From assembly GCF_014646095.1 (NCBI RefSeq), contig NZ_BMMU01000003.1:452987-516986 (forward strand): 64,000 bases of DNA, read 5' to 3'. This stretch comes from Streptomyces lacrimifluminis (GTDB taxonomy: Bacteria; Actinomycetota; Actinomycetes; Streptomycetales; Streptomycetaceae). The notes under the pieces are model-generated. The model was not told the DNA's origin, made no database searches, and worked only from the letters and a program-made list of their open reading frames with translations. Positions within the stretch are counted from its first letter, which is position 1. Every line of letters starts with the position of its first letter. Made by a program: the position numbers and the translations under genes. Below, in pieces: positions 52,832-62,135 of the stretch.

Positions 52832-53788
52832 GTGTCTCCCCGCGTAACGTCCGAGCTCATGACAGTGACCGTGCGAACCCTCCGCACCGAAGACCAGGCC
52901 GGCGTCGAAGCCTTCGCCCGCATCCGGCACATAGCGCTCCCCTTCCTCCTGTTCACGCCGGACAGCGTCGCGTACGACATCGCGCACGCCCACCCCGGCG
53001 CCCGCTTCCGGGCACTGATCGCCGAGGAGGACGGCGAGGTCCTCGGCACCGCCCAGACCGGAGTCGTCCACGACAGCCCGGAGCCCGGTCAGGGATACGT
53101 CAACGTGTATGTGCACCCGGAGCGCACCCGGCGGGGCGCCGGTTCGCTCCTCGTCAGCGCCGCCGAGCAGCACCTCGCCTCCGCAGGGGTGACGAAGTCC
53201 TTCTCCTGGGTGCTGGACGCCCCCGACAACCGCGCCTTCGCCGAACGCCACGGCTACCGCTCCAGCCGCAACGCGCACTTCCTCCGTCTGGACCTGGCGA
53301 ACGGCAAGCTGCCCCCGCTCCAGGACCCCCCGCCCGGCGTCGAGATCCGCCCGGCCTCCGACTACGACGCCGACCCGCGCCCGCTGTTCGATCTGGACGC
53401 GGAGGCGTCGTCGGACGAACCGAGCGATGTCGACTACGAGTTCACGGACTACGAGGCCTGGCTCCGCCAGACCTGGCAGCACCCCCTGTTCAGCCCCGAG
53501 CTGACCTCGGTCGCGGTCGTCGACGGCCGCCCGGCCGCCTTCAGCGCGGCCCGTACCGACGGCGCCACCCGCTACGGCACCGTGATGACCGGCACCGCCC
53601 GCGACTTCCGCGGCCGAGGCCTCGCGAAGCTCGCCAAGAACGACTCCCTGCACCGCGCCCGCGCCGCCGGGTACACGGAGGCCCTGACCGGCAACGACGC
53701 CGGGAACGGCCCGATGATCGCGATCAACAACTGGTTCGGTTACGAGATCTGCGCGACGGAGGTGCGGTATGTCCGCGAACTCGCGTGA
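52832..53788 (+). CDS. Tandem GNAT N-acetyltransferase
   Basis: A 318-residue protein with two GNAT domains. Domain 1: YVNVYVHPERTRRGAGSLLVSAAEQ acetyl-CoA motif (near residue 95). Domain 2: GTVMTGTARDFRGRGLAKLAKNDS (near 250). Double-GNAT proteins often act on antibiotics or small molecules; the substrate is unknown. Start: GTG 52832, fixed by a strong GGGAGG 8 bp upstream; an in-frame ATG at 52859 has no good ribosome site. Divergent from ytrA-type gntR. Confidence 0.87.
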   Translation: MSPRVTSELMTVTVRTLRTEDQAGVEAFARIRHIALPFLLFTPDSVAYDIAHAHPGARFRALIAEEDGEVLGTAQTGVVHDSPEPGQGYVNVYVHPERTRRGAGSLLVSAAEQHLASAGVTKSFSWVLDAPDNRAFAERHGYRSSRNAHFLRLDLANGKLPPLQDPPPGVEIRPASDYDADPRPLFDLDAEASSDEPSDVDYEFTDYEAWLRQTWQHPLFSPELTSVAVVDGRPAAFSAARTDGATRYGTVMTGTARDFRGRGLAKLAKNDSLHRARAAGYTEALTGNDAGNGPMIAINNWFGYEICATEVRYVRELA

Positions 53789-54280
53789 GGCCACAGCCCC
53801 GTCCACGTCCTCGGTGAACGTCGTCCTGGTCAAGGCCGGCCGTACGAAGATCAGTTACCTCGCCGAGCTGCTCCACGACGACGGCACACGCCTCGCCGTA
53901 CGCGCCCCCTGGGCCGGGGACGGAGTCCGCGACTCGGCTTCGTCCGCTTCGCGCCCGGTGACGTGTTCACGGAGTACTACTGGCGGGACCGCTGGTACTC
54001 GGTGAAGGAGGTCCGTGACGCGACGGGCACGCTGAAGGGCTGGTACTGCGACATCGCCCGCCCGGCCAGGCTCGCCGGCACCGAACTGGTCGTCGAGGAT
54101 CTCGACCTGGACCTGTGGCGCTCCGCCGACGGAACGGACGTACGACGGCTGGACGAGGACGAGTTCGAGGAGAGCGGTCTTGCCCGGTCCGACCCGCGGG
54201 CCGCGTCCGCCGCCGTGGCGGCCCTCGACGAGCTGGAGTCACTGGCGCGCGAGGGCGACTTCGAGGCACTGCTCGCCTGA
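53769..54280 (+). pseudogene. DUF402 protein gene with a one-base frameshift
   Basis: Two frames together encode a DUF402 protein. The first (ATG 53769, overlapping the GNAT end by 20 bp) gives VNVVLVKAGRTKISYLAELL and then APWAGDGVRD. At about 53933 the sequence GACTCGGCTTC has lost one T relative to the expected GACTTCGGCTTC, and the second frame continues FGFVRFAPGDVFTEYYWRDR, WYSVKEV, WYCDIARP and a helical C-terminus to 54280. DUF402 proteins are RNA- or nucleotide-related phosphatase-like proteins. Unless the base is a sequencing error, the product is truncated at 78 residues, and the downstream part lacks a proper start. Confidence 0.8.
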
Positions 54281-54292
54281 CTGTCCCGCGTG

Positions 54293-54880
54293 CTACGGCT
54301 GGGCCAGTACCGCGTACCGCTCGTCCTCGACCTCGCGGCCCCACAGCCGCGCGTCGCCGGACAGCCGCTCCACGCGGACGTCCGCAACGAGGGGTGCGAG
54401 CAGTGCGGTGAGCGTGTCGGCGGGTATGCCGACCGGGCTGACCGTCCCCCACACGCCCTCGACCAGCACCAGCCGCCCGCCGGTCCGGAGCAGCCCCCGC
54501 CAGTGGCGCAGCACGCGCGCGGGGTCGGGCAGCGTCCACAGGACGTGTCGTACGAGCACGACGTCGAAGCGCTCCTCCCCCACCGGCGGCGCCCCCGCGT
54601 CACCGACGAGGAACACCGCGGCGCGGCCGGCCAGCTTGCTCCGGGCATGCTCGACCATGGCCCCGGACGCGTCCACTCCGGTGACGCGGTGCCCCTGTTC
54701 GGACGCGAGGAGCGACAGGCTGCCGGTGCCGCAGCCCAGGTCGAGGACATCGGCCGGGCGGTCCGGCAGCCAGGCCAGCAGCCGGGCCGCCCAGGCCTCG
54801 CGCACGAGCGGATCGCGCAGGCCGTGGTCGGGCTCGTCATCGAAGGTGGCCGCCACTGCGTCCCAGTCGGTGTCGGTCAT
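54293..54880 (-). CDS. SAM-dependent methyltransferase (class I)
   Basis: A 195-residue Rossmann-fold methyltransferase: motif I VLDLGCGTGSLSLLA (near residue 45), motif II GVDASGAM, post-II VVLVRHVLWTLPDP (acidic residue replaced), and LLRTGGRLVLVEGVWG. Substrate unknown. Start: ATG 54880; the longer frame upstream looks non-coding. Confidence 0.88.
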   Translation of the reverse strand: MTDTDWDAVAATFDDEPDHGLRDPLVREAWAARLLAWLPDRPADVLDLGCGTGSLSLLASEQGHRVTGVDASGAMVEHARSKLAGRAAVFLVGDAGAPPVGEERFDVVLVRHVLWTLPDPARVLRHWRGLLRTGGRLVLVEGVWGTVSPVGIPADTLTALLAPLVADVRVERLSGDARLWGREVEDERYAVLAQP

Positions 54881-55017
54881 GGGGCCAAGAGTGACACCCA
54901 CCACTGACAATCGAATCGTGACGGCCGCCACTGACAGACCGGCGCCGATAAGTCACCCTCCCGGAAATGGTCTATCTCCGCGAAAACGCGGAACCCGGTG
55001 GACCGAAGGAGGCAGCC

Positions 55018-55152
55018 ATGCGCCGCGTAACCGTGCAGAAGCCCCTGAAGAAGTCCGACACCCGCCGGGTGCGGGAAGAGGCCGACGAACGCACCACCGA
55101 GCGTCCCGAGATCCGCAAGGACATCGCGCGCACCTGGTGGCCGGACGGCTGA
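55018..55152 (+). CDS. Small basic protein, 44 residues
   Basis: MRRVTVQKPLKKSDTRRVRE is followed by a charged helical stretch ending in ARTWWPDG. It has an excellent ribosome site (GAAGGAGG, 6 bp before ATG). No known domain; the high content of Lys, Arg and Glu suggests a nucleic-acid- or protein-binding peptide. Not in an obvious operon. Confidence 0.65.
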   Translation: MRRVTVQKPLKKSDTRRVREEADERTTERPEIRKDIARTWWPDG

Positions 55153-55373
55153 GGTCGGCCGCCTGCCGAAAACCGTCGGACCGACGTCATGCGGTGGCGG
55201 TGGTGGACACACACGCGCGTGCCCTGTGCGTCGTCGCCTACCTGAGCGCAGCCCGAACCCTTCCTTAAGCCGACCATAAGGATCTCCCTCACCCGCCTCC
55301 AGCAGGCGATTCGGCGGTTTCCTGGGGCTAGTTTGCTGAGCGCCCCCGATCGACCGTTGCGAGGAGATCCCGC

Positions 55374-56405
55374 ATGCCCGCTCGCCGCCGCACGGCCGCC
55401 GCGCCCCTCACCGTCACCGTCCTCGGTGTCGCCATGGTCGCCCTGAGTACCGCGCCCGCGTCCGCGCACGGCTCCCTGGGCGACCCGGTCAGCAGGGTCG
55501 CCCAGTGTTACGCGGAGGGCCCCGAGAGCCCCTCGTCGCCCGCGTGCCGGGCGGCGGTCTCGGCAGGCGGTACGCAGGCGCTCTACGACTGGAACGGCAT
55601 CCGCATCGGTGACGCGGGCGGCCGGCACCGGGCGCTGATCCCGGACGGTGAGCTGTGCAGTGCGGGCAACGAGGAGTTCAGGGGCCTCGACCTGGCCCGC
55701 GCCGACTGGCCGGCGACCGGCGTGCGCGGCGGCCCGTACACCTTCAGGTACCGCGTGACCGCCCCGCACAAGGGCACCTTCGGGGTGTATCTCACCAAGG
55801 CGGGCTACGACCCGGCCGAGCCCTTGTCCTGGGCCGATCTGGACCTCGAACACCCGGTGGCGACGGCGACGGATCCGGTCGCGGCGGGCGGCTTCTACAC
55901 GTTCTCCGGCACCCTGCCGCAACGTTCCGGCAGACAGCTCCTGTACGCGATCTGGCAGCGCTCGGACAGCCCGGAGGCGTTCTACTCGTGCTCCGACGTG
56001 ACGTTCGGCGCGGATACGGGGGCGGGAGCGGGCGAAGGGGCGGAGGAAGACACCGGGGAAGGCGCGGGCAGCGGTGCGTCGAGCAGCGCCTCCGCCTCCG
56101 CACCCTCCGACGAACAGATCGAGGACGGTGCCGACGAGTCGACGGTCGGACATGGAGGTCATGAAGAGCACGGGGAGGCGGTGGCCGGCACGTCTGCCAC
56201 CCCGTCCGCCGGTCCGTCCACCGGCACTCCACTCGCGCAGCCCAAGGCAGCGGGCGCCGCGGTGAACCTCGCGGAGACCGGCGGCGCTGCCGGCACCCCG
56301 TACCTCGCGGTGGGCGGCGCGGGCGCCCTGGCGCTGGGTTCCGCCGCCCTGTTCCTCTCGGTCCGCCGACGCACGGTGGGCGACGGCGGACAACACGGCC
56401 GCTGA
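55374..56405 (+). CDS. AA10 lytic polysaccharide monooxygenase with LAETG sortase signal
   Basis: A 343-residue secreted copper monooxygenase that cleaves chitin or cellulose. The signal peptide ends ASA, leaving His at the mature N-terminus (HGSLGDPVSR), the first ligand of the copper histidine brace. The second is in VTAPHKGTFGVYLTK, and the axial Phe region is FYSCSDVTF; also YTFRYRV and PLSWADLDLEHP. The AA10 domain (about 30-200) is followed by a Ser/Gly/Ala-rich linker, then LAETGG at about 300, a membrane helix and an Arg tail: a class E (LAxTG) sortase signal. The enzyme is therefore probably wall-anchored, unusual for AA10. ATG 55374 behind GAGGAG. Confidence 0.92.
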   Translation: MPARRRTAAAPLTVTVLGVAMVALSTAPASAHGSLGDPVSRVAQCYAEGPESPSSPACRAAVSAGGTQALYDWNGIRIGDAGGRHRALIPDGELCSAGNEEFRGLDLARADWPATGVRGGPYTFRYRVTAPHKGTFGVYLTKAGYDPAEPLSWADLDLEHPVATATDPVAAGGFYTFSGTLPQRSGRQLLYAIWQRSDSPEAFYSCSDVTFGADTGAGAGEGAEEDTGEGAGSGASSSASASAPSDEQIEDGADESTVGHGGHEEHGEAVAGTSATPSAGPSTGTPLAQPKAAGAAVNLAETGGAAGTPYLAVGGAGALALGSAALFLSVRRRTVGDGGQHGR

Positions 56406-56430
56406 CCTGCCTGTCACTCCCCACTCCGTT

Positions 56431-56473
56431 CGCCGGGGCCCGGCCGGCGGCTCAGGCCGGCCGGGCCCCGGCG
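56431..56473. terminator. Long GC-rich bidirectional terminator hairpin
   Basis: Perfect 17-bp stem (CGCCGGGGCCCGGCCGG and complement) around CGGCTCAGG, between the convergent AA10 and lipase genes. Confidence 0.88.
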
Positions 56474-56491
56474 GACGATCCCCGACCGGGG

Positions 56492-57376
56492 TCAGCCGAC
56501 CACCGACAGACAGGTGGTGGCGGTGGCGTGCGCCGGATCGAGGGCGTTCGTCACCTCGTGGAACGCGATCCGGTCGAGCAGCCCGAGGGCGGCGTGTTCT
56601 GAGAGGTCCAGCGGGCACAGGTCCTGGATCAGGACGTTGCGTACGTCGGAGCCGCTCAGGAACTGGCTCCGGTACGGCGTGACCACCTCGTCGTACCGGG
56701 TCGCGAGGACCGTGTAGCGGACGCCCGGGACGGTGTCTCCGCCCGCGTTGAGTCTGGTGAGGAAGGCGGACCCGGCCACCTGCTGGGCGAGGGCGGGGGT
56801 GGCCGTGGTGAGCAGGTCGTCGGCCCCGGGGAAGTACTTCAGCAGGTGGGTGAGGCCGTTCAGGGTGGTGCCGTGGTTGCTGGGGGCGATACCGACGAAG
56901 GTGTGCACCTCGGCGGCGCCGCCGAGGAACTTGAGGTAGTAGCGGGGCATCAGGCCGCCCTGCGAGTGGCCGACGAGGTCGGTCTCGGCGGCACCGGTCG
57001 CGGCGAGCACCTTGTCGACGAAGGCGGCGAGCTGCTCGGCCGACTTGTCGATGGGGCCGAGGCCGTAGAAGAGGGGTACGCCGGGCAGTTGGCCGTAGTC
57101 GAGCGAGAAGACGCAGTAGCCGCGGTTCACCAGGTACGGCGCGAGGGCGAGCCAGTTGTCCACTCCGTTGGCGAAGGTGCCGTGGACCAGGACGACGGGG
57201 CGGGGATGGGCGGCGGACGGCTTGCAGGAGTAGTCGTTCCAGCCTCTGTTGGCGGCGGACGCGGATTGCGTCTCGGCCTGTGTTTCGGCCTGTGCGGTGG
57301 CGACGGGCACGGCGGTGGCCACAGCGGCCAGCAGCAGTGCGGCGAGAGGTCTGAGTGCGCGTTTCCAGGGCAGCAT
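56492..57376 (-). CDS. Secreted lipase (Lipase_2 family)
   Basis: A 294-residue exported alpha/beta hydrolase. The signal peptide starts MLPWKRALRPLAALLLAAVA. The oxyanion strand is VVLVHGTFANGVDNW and the nucleophile elbow GHSQGGLMPRYYLKF; later APSNHGTTLNG and the His in IAFHEVTNALDP complete the site. Resembles Streptomyces triacylglycerol lipases of the Lipase_2 type. ATG 57376 behind AAGGAGAT. Confidence 0.92.
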   Translation of the reverse strand: MLPWKRALRPLAALLLAAVATAVPVATAQAETQAETQSASAANRGWNDYSCKPSAAHPRPVVLVHGTFANGVDNWLALAPYLVNRGYCVFSLDYGQLPGVPLFYGLGPIDKSAEQLAAFVDKVLAATGAAETDLVGHSQGGLMPRYYLKFLGGAAEVHTFVGIAPSNHGTTLNGLTHLLKYFPGADDLLTTATPALAQQVAGSAFLTRLNAGGDTVPGVRYTVLATRYDEVVTPYRSQFLSGSDVRNVLIQDLCPLDLSEHAALGLLDRIAFHEVTNALDPAHATATTCLSVVG

Positions 57377-57605
57377 CGAGTGATCTCCTTGCGGCTCAAG
57401 GGAGTTGCGACGGCTCTACGCCCTGTGATCCGGATCACTGGATGTTGTTCACCCGTCAAGTTACGGGCGAGTAGTTCAACCGGGAAGTTACGCGTCGGTA
57501 AAAACTTCCTGTGACAGCCGAGGCTGTGATAGTGGGCCACCCTCATCGACCCCGCCTCGGTCGGCGGCGACTCCGCCCCGCACAGGATTCGACCTCACGC
57601 GCCCC

Positions 57606-58619
57606 CTACGCGCGGGCGGCGTCCTCCGGGTGCGGGGCGAGGGCGGCCGGGCGTACGGTCTCCGGCCCGAAGCGCCGCCGGGCACGGTCCGCGGCGGATT
57701 CGGCGGCGCGGGCGCGGGCGTCGCCGGGATCCAGGGAGAGCTGACGGTAGGAGCCGTCGGCCGGCACCAGGGCGTCGACGCGGATCACGAAGGCGCGGAC
57801 TCTCGCCCGCTGCAGTCCAAGGGCGGTCAGCAGACCCAGCGCGGCCGAGGCGAGGGCGGGTGAGTGGTTGGTGGGTTCCGGCAGCGCGCGTGTACGGGTG
57901 GTGGAGCTGCGGTCGGCGTACCGCACGGTGAGGCTGAGCCGGCCGGCGGTCCGCCGTTCGCCACGCAGGCGCCCGCCGAGTCGGTCGGCGAGCCCCAGCA
58001 CCGCCCGGTGCTGCTGCGCCGGGTCCAGACAGTCACGGGCCAGCACCAGGTCGGCGACCAGATGCGCCGCCGGTTCCGAAGGGGTGACCGGACGGGGATC
58101 GTGGCCCCGGGCGCGCTCGGCCAGCAGCCGGGCGGGGCCCGCGCCGAGAAGTCGCTGCAGGGTCCCCGCCGGCAGGTCGACGACCTGACCGATGGTGTGC
58201 AGGCCGTACCTGCCGAGCAGTTCCGTCGTGGTGCGGCCGATCCCGGGCAGTGCGGTGACCGGCCGTGGGCCCAGCCAGTCGGCGGCCTGTGCGGCGGGCA
58301 CCCAGGTGGTCTCGCCCGGCGCGGAGGCGTCGGCCGCCATCGCCGCCATCATGCGGTTGCCCGCGAGCCCGGCGCTGCAGTCGATGCCGTACAGACCCTT
58401 GAGTCTGAGCATCACCATCTGGACGACGTCGTAGGGGGACCTGTCGAAGTAGCGGAGCGCCGAGGTCAGGTCGAGCTGGACGGCGTTCGGCAGGACGGCC
58501 TGGACGTGCGGCGTGATGTCAGACATCAGTTCGATCACGGTGGCACGGCGGGCCTCGGTCAGTGCGGCATGGAGGTGGAGGTGGGCGATGTGCCGCTGCC
58601 GGGGGGTCGTCCCGTTCAT
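57606..58619 (-). CDS. ImuB-like, catalytically degenerate Y-family DNA polymerase
   Basis: A 337-residue Y-family protein coupled to dnaE2 (ATGA overlap at 58616-58619). The thumb and HhH (VTALPGIGRTTTELLGRYGL) and little-finger regions are present. But the N-terminal palm is degenerate: HLHLHAAL stands where active DinB has HVDMDAF, and VQLDLTSALRYF where it has SIDEAFLD. Thus at least two of the three catalytic carboxylates are missing, as in ImuB, which is a scaffold that brings DnaE2 to the clamp. A clamp-motif-like QLSLD is near the C-terminus. No ImuA-type gene is seen nearby. I infer an ImuB-like function. Confidence 0.8.
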   Translation of the reverse strand: MNGTTPRQRHIAHLHLHAALTEARRATVIELMSDITPHVQAVLPNAVQLDLTSALRYFDRSPYDVVQMVMLRLKGLYGIDCSAGLAGNRMMAAMAADASAPGETTWVPAAQAADWLGPRPVTALPGIGRTTTELLGRYGLHTIGQVVDLPAGTLQRLLGAGPARLLAERARGHDPRPVTPSEPAAHLVADLVLARDCLDPAQQHRAVLGLADRLGGRLRGERRTAGRLSLTVRYADRSSTTRTRALPEPTNHSPALASAALGLLTALGLQRARVRAFVIRVDALVPADGSYRQLSLDPGDARARAAESAADRARRRFGPETVRPAALAPHPEDAARA

Positions 58620-61600
58620 CCCGCGCTCCCCGGGCTGGTGTAGCCGAACTTCTTCAGGTCGGCCGAGCGGGTGCCGGCGGGCTGGAGGTCGGCGTACGGG
58701 TGCAGCCGGGCGCCGGTGGTGCCGTTGGCCAGGGTCCGCCGCGGCTGGGCGGGCGTCGGGTGCGGGCGGCTCTCGCCGAGGAGGGCGAGGGCGGCCTCGG
58801 GGCCGTTGTCGCGGCGGGCGGCGGCGATCTCGTCCAGGTCCCAGGCCATGGATCCGACGACGGTACGGCGGGTGCCGCGCACCTGGACCGTGCCGCGCAC
58901 CAGCAGCAGCCCGCTGTGGAAGACGGTGTACGCGCACGCCGGATGCGAGTCCTCGAAGAAGGCCAGGTCGACCAGGCCGGAACCGTCCTCCAGCGTCACG
59001 AAGATGACCCGCTTGCCGCTGGCGATCGGCGGGGTCTGGGTGGAGGCCCGTACGCCAGCGACGAGGACCTGCTGCCCCGCCCGCAGTCCGGCCAAGTGGG
59101 TCGCGTCGGTCGCGCCGATCTCGCGCAGGAGACGGTGGTGGTGCTCCATGAGGTGCCTTGAGACGTCGATGCCGAGGGTGTTCAGCTCGGCACTGAGGGC
59201 TTCGCGCCCGGTCATCTCGGGCAACCCGCTCGGCTCAACTCCCCCAACAGCCCCTGCATCAATGGGCAGTTGGCCCTCGTGTGCGGAACGGTCACGGGAC
59301 TGCCGGTGCAACTCGGCGATCTGGAGCAGCAGATCGCGCCGGGTGAGGCGTCCGTCGTGCAGGCAGTTCAGGGCGCCGATCTCGGCGAGACGTTCGGCGA
59401 CCGGTCTGCTGGGCCGGCCCCGCTGCCAGAGGTCCGACAGCGATCCGTACGGCTGCCCCTCCTCGATCCGGGCGCACTCCTCCTCGCCGATGCCGTGCAC
59501 CCCGGACAGCGCGAGCCGCACACCCCAGCGCTCTCCGTCGGCCTTCTCCACGGTGTGCCTCACCCGGGAGCGGTTGATGTCGACGGGGAGCACCTGCACG
59601 CCGCCCCGGCGGGCGTCGGCGACGAGGACGCGCTTGGGCCACATACCGGGGTCGTGTTCGAGCAGACCGGCCAGCAGGAACGCCGGATAGTGCGCCTTGA
59701 GCCAGGCACTCTGCAGTGCCGGTACGGCGAAGGCGACCGCGTGAGCGCGGCAGAAGCCGTAGGCGCCGAAGGCCTCGACGGTCCGCCAGACCTCGTCCCG
59801 GACGGCCGCGCTGTAGCCCCGCGCGCGTGCCAGGCCGTGGAACCACTCCTTGATCGCGGGCAGTCGGTCCTTGTCGCCGAGTGCCCTTCGGGCGATCTCG
59901 GCGAGGGCCAGGTCGCAGCCGGTCATCACATGCAGCGTCTCGATGATCTGCTCGTGCCAGATGGTCACGCCGTAGGTGTCGGCGAGCACCGGCTCCAGGT
60001 CCGGGTGGGCGTACGCCGGTGTGCCGCCGTGCCGGGCGGCGATGTACCGCTCGGGCATGCCGCCCGCGACCGGGCCGGGGCGGAAGAGGCTGATGTCGGC
60101 GATGACGTCCTGCGGATCGCGCGGCTGCAGTCTCGACAGAAGATCCTGCTGGCCTGGTGACTCCAACTGGAACAGGCCCAGGGTCCGGCTCTCCTGGATG
60201 AGCTTGAACGCGAAGACGTCGTCGAGCGGGACCTGCCGGGGGTCGTCGAGGTCGATGTGGTTGCCTGTGGTGCGTTCGATCTCGGTGACGGCGTGGGCCA
60301 TCGCGGACTGCATACGGACGCCCAGGACGTCGAGCTTGATGTTGCCCAGCGCCTCGATCTCCTCCTTCGCGGCCATGGCCATGGGGTAGTCGCCCTGTGG
60401 TGTGGGCTGTACCGGCAACCTGTCCAGGAGGGTGGCGTCGCTGATGACCACGCCACAGGGGTGCATGGCCATGCCGTGGACCAGCGAGTCGAGACCTTCC
60501 GCCAGTTCCCACAGCGGTCCGAACCGGTGTGCCTCGGCGGCCAGTTGACGCAGTTCGGGCAGTTCGGCGAGGGCGCCGGTGATGTCGGAGGCGCGCAGGT
60601 GCGGAAAGCTCTTGGCGATCCGGTCGACGTCCGCCGGGGCGATACCGAGAGCGAGGCCGGCATCCCTGAGCGCCCTGCGCGCCCGGTAGGTCTCGGGCAT
60701 CGCGGTGACCGCCACCCGCTCCTTGCCGAACCGTTCGAAGATCGTGTCGTAGCACTCCAGGCGTCGGGCGGACTCCACGTCGATGTCGATGTCGGGCAGG
60801 CTCCTGCGCCGCTCGCTGAGGAAGCGTTCGAACAGCAGCCGGTGGTCGAGCGGGTTCGCGGTGGCGATGTCCAGGGCGTGGCAGACCAGCGAGCCGGCGC
60901 CCGAACCACGGGCCGCGACCCGGATGCCCCTGGCCCGGATGTCGGCGACGACCTGGCCGACGGCGAGGAAGTACGAGGCGTAGTCCAGCGCGGAGATCAC
61001 CTTGAGCTCTTCGGTCAGCCGGTCGAGCGCCTCCCGGTCGCGGTCGAGGCCACGCCGGGCCAGGCCCTCCTCGCACCGCCGGCGCAGCAGTTGTGCGGCT
61101 CCGTCCGCTCGATGCGTTCGGTGCTCGGCGCCGAAGAGCGAGGGTTCCGGGAAGTGCCGGGTGCCGAGCCCGAGGTCCGACACCGGGTCGAGGTGGCACT
61201 CGGCCGCCGTGTCCGCGGTGTCCGCCATCAGCCGGCGGGCCCTTGGGACGTCCGCTCCGGCGCACTCGGCGACCATCCGCGCGACGACCGCCATTCCTCG
61301 CTCGCCCTTGAGCCACCGCTGCCCTCCGTCCAGGTGGCGCCGGTCGATGGGCCGCAGCAGGCGCGCGGCGTCCAGGACGTCGGCGAGGCGGTGCTGGTCC
61401 GGGTCGGCGTAGCGGACGGCGTTGGTGAGGACGACGGGGGTACGGGTGCGGTCGGCCAGGGCGAGAGTACGGGCGGCCAGGCGCAGGGACCCGGGACCCG
61501 TGCCGAAACGTTTCTGCGCAACGGCTTCCATCCGGACCCCTCCCCCGAAGACCTCCTTCCACGGCGCCAGCAACCGCGCCGCGACATCCTCCCGGCCCAC

Positions 61601-62080
61601 CGCCAGCGCCCGCACCGGCTCCGAGAGCGGGCCGAGCAGCACGGTCAGACCGGGGCCGCCGTACTCACGCAGCGCCTCCCACGGCACCACCACCGGCGCC
61701 GCGCCGGACGCCGTACCGACATGCGCGGCCGAGGTGATCCGGCACAGCCGCGCCCACCCCGCCCGGTCCTGCGCGAGCAGCGTGAACCGCAGCGGCGGCT
61801 CGACCACATGGGCGCCGCCGCGCACCGGGGTACGGCGCCGCCGGTCCGGGGGCGGCGGCGCGAGGGCGGCCACCGCCAGGTCGACGCCGAAGACCGGCCG
61901 GACCCTTTCCTTCGCACAGGCCCGGGCGAACCGTACGGCGCCGGTGACCGTGTCCCGGTCGGTGAGGGCCAGCGCCCCCATGCCGTGCTCGGCGGCCCGC
62001 CGGACGAGCTGCTCGGGGTGGGATGCGCCGTACCGGGCGGAGTAACCGGACGCGACGTGCAGATGGGCGAAGCCCGTCAT
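58616..62080 (-). CDS. dnaE2: Error-prone DNA polymerase III alpha subunit DnaE2
   Basis: A 1154-residue C-family polymerase. The PHP domain is at the N-terminus (FAHLHVASGYSARYGASHPE, ALALTDRDTVTG). The polymerase active site has PDIDIDVES (near residue 440, metal-binding Asp pair), with the third catalytic Asp likely in a downstream segment. An HhH/tandem region and an OB domain (QQVLVAGVRASTQTPPIASG and LEDGSGLVDLAFFED) lie at the C-terminus. The length and the missing intein or exonuclease are normal for DnaE2, which serves damage-tolerant, mutagenic synthesis. ATG 62080 behind GGAGGTG, downstream of a LexA-like box. It forms an operon with the Y-family gene. Confidence 0.93.
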   Translation of the reverse strand: MTGFAHLHVASGYSARYGASHPEQLVRRAAEHGMGALALTDRDTVTGAVRFARACAKERVRPVFGVDLAVAALAPPPPDRRRRTPVRGGAHVVEPPLRFTLLAQDRAGWARLCRITSAAHVGTASGAAPVVVPWEALREYGGPGLTVLLGPLSEPVRALAVGREDVAARLLAPWKEVFGGGVRMEAVAQKRFGTGPGSLRLAARTLALADRTRTPVVLTNAVRYADPDQHRLADVLDAARLLRPIDRRHLDGGQRWLKGERGMAVVARMVAECAGADVPRARRLMADTADTAAECHLDPVSDLGLGTRHFPEPSLFGAEHRTHRADGAAQLLRRRCEEGLARRGLDRDREALDRLTEELKVISALDYASYFLAVGQVVADIRARGIRVAARGSGAGSLVCHALDIATANPLDHRLLFERFLSERRRSLPDIDIDVESARRLECYDTIFERFGKERVAVTAMPETYRARRALRDAGLALGIAPADVDRIAKSFPHLRASDITGALAELPELRQLAAEAHRFGPLWELAEGLDSLVHGMAMHPCGVVISDATLLDRLPVQPTPQGDYPMAMAAKEEIEALGNIKLDVLGVRMQSAMAHAVTEIERTTGNHIDLDDPRQVPLDDVFAFKLIQESRTLGLFQLESPGQQDLLSRLQPRDPQDVIADISLFRPGPVAGGMPERYIAARHGGTPAYAHPDLEPVLADTYGVTIWHEQIIETLHVMTGCDLALAEIARRALGDKDRLPAIKEWFHGLARARGYSAAVRDEVWRTVEAFGAYGFCRAHAVAFAVPALQSAWLKAHYPAFLLAGLLEHDPGMWPKRVLVADARRGGVQVLPVDINRSRVRHTVEKADGERWGVRLALSGVHGIGEEECARIEEGQPYGSLSDLWQRGRPSRPVAERLAEIGALNCLHDGRLTRRDLLLQIAELHRQSRDRSAHEGQLPIDAGAVGGVEPSGLPEMTGREALSAELNTLGIDVSRHLMEHHHRLLREIGATDATHLAGLRAGQQVLVAGVRASTQTPPIASGKRVIFVTLEDGSGLVDLAFFEDSHPACAYTVFHSGLLLVRGTVQVRGTRRTVVGSMAWDLDEIAAARRDNGPEAALALLGESRPHPTPAQPRRTLANGTTGARLHPYADLQPAGTRSADLKKFGYTSPGSAG

Positions 62081-62119
62081 GCCGCACCTCCATCACTCCA
62101 CCCCTTTTCGGCCATCTAA

Positions 62120-62135
62120 TCGATCACCAGTTCGA
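62120..62135. promoter_or_regulatory. LexA-type SOS box upstream of dnaE2
   Basis: TCGATCACCAGTTCGA, one mismatch from the actinobacterial consensus TCGAAC-N4-GTTCGA, centred about 48 bp before the dnaE2 ATG. It likely represses the mutasome operon until DNA damage. Confidence 0.72.

Noticed and set aside
60257..62119. Plus-strand 620-codon frame opposite dnaE2
   Set aside because: Antisense shadow; dnaE2 on the minus strand has full domain support.
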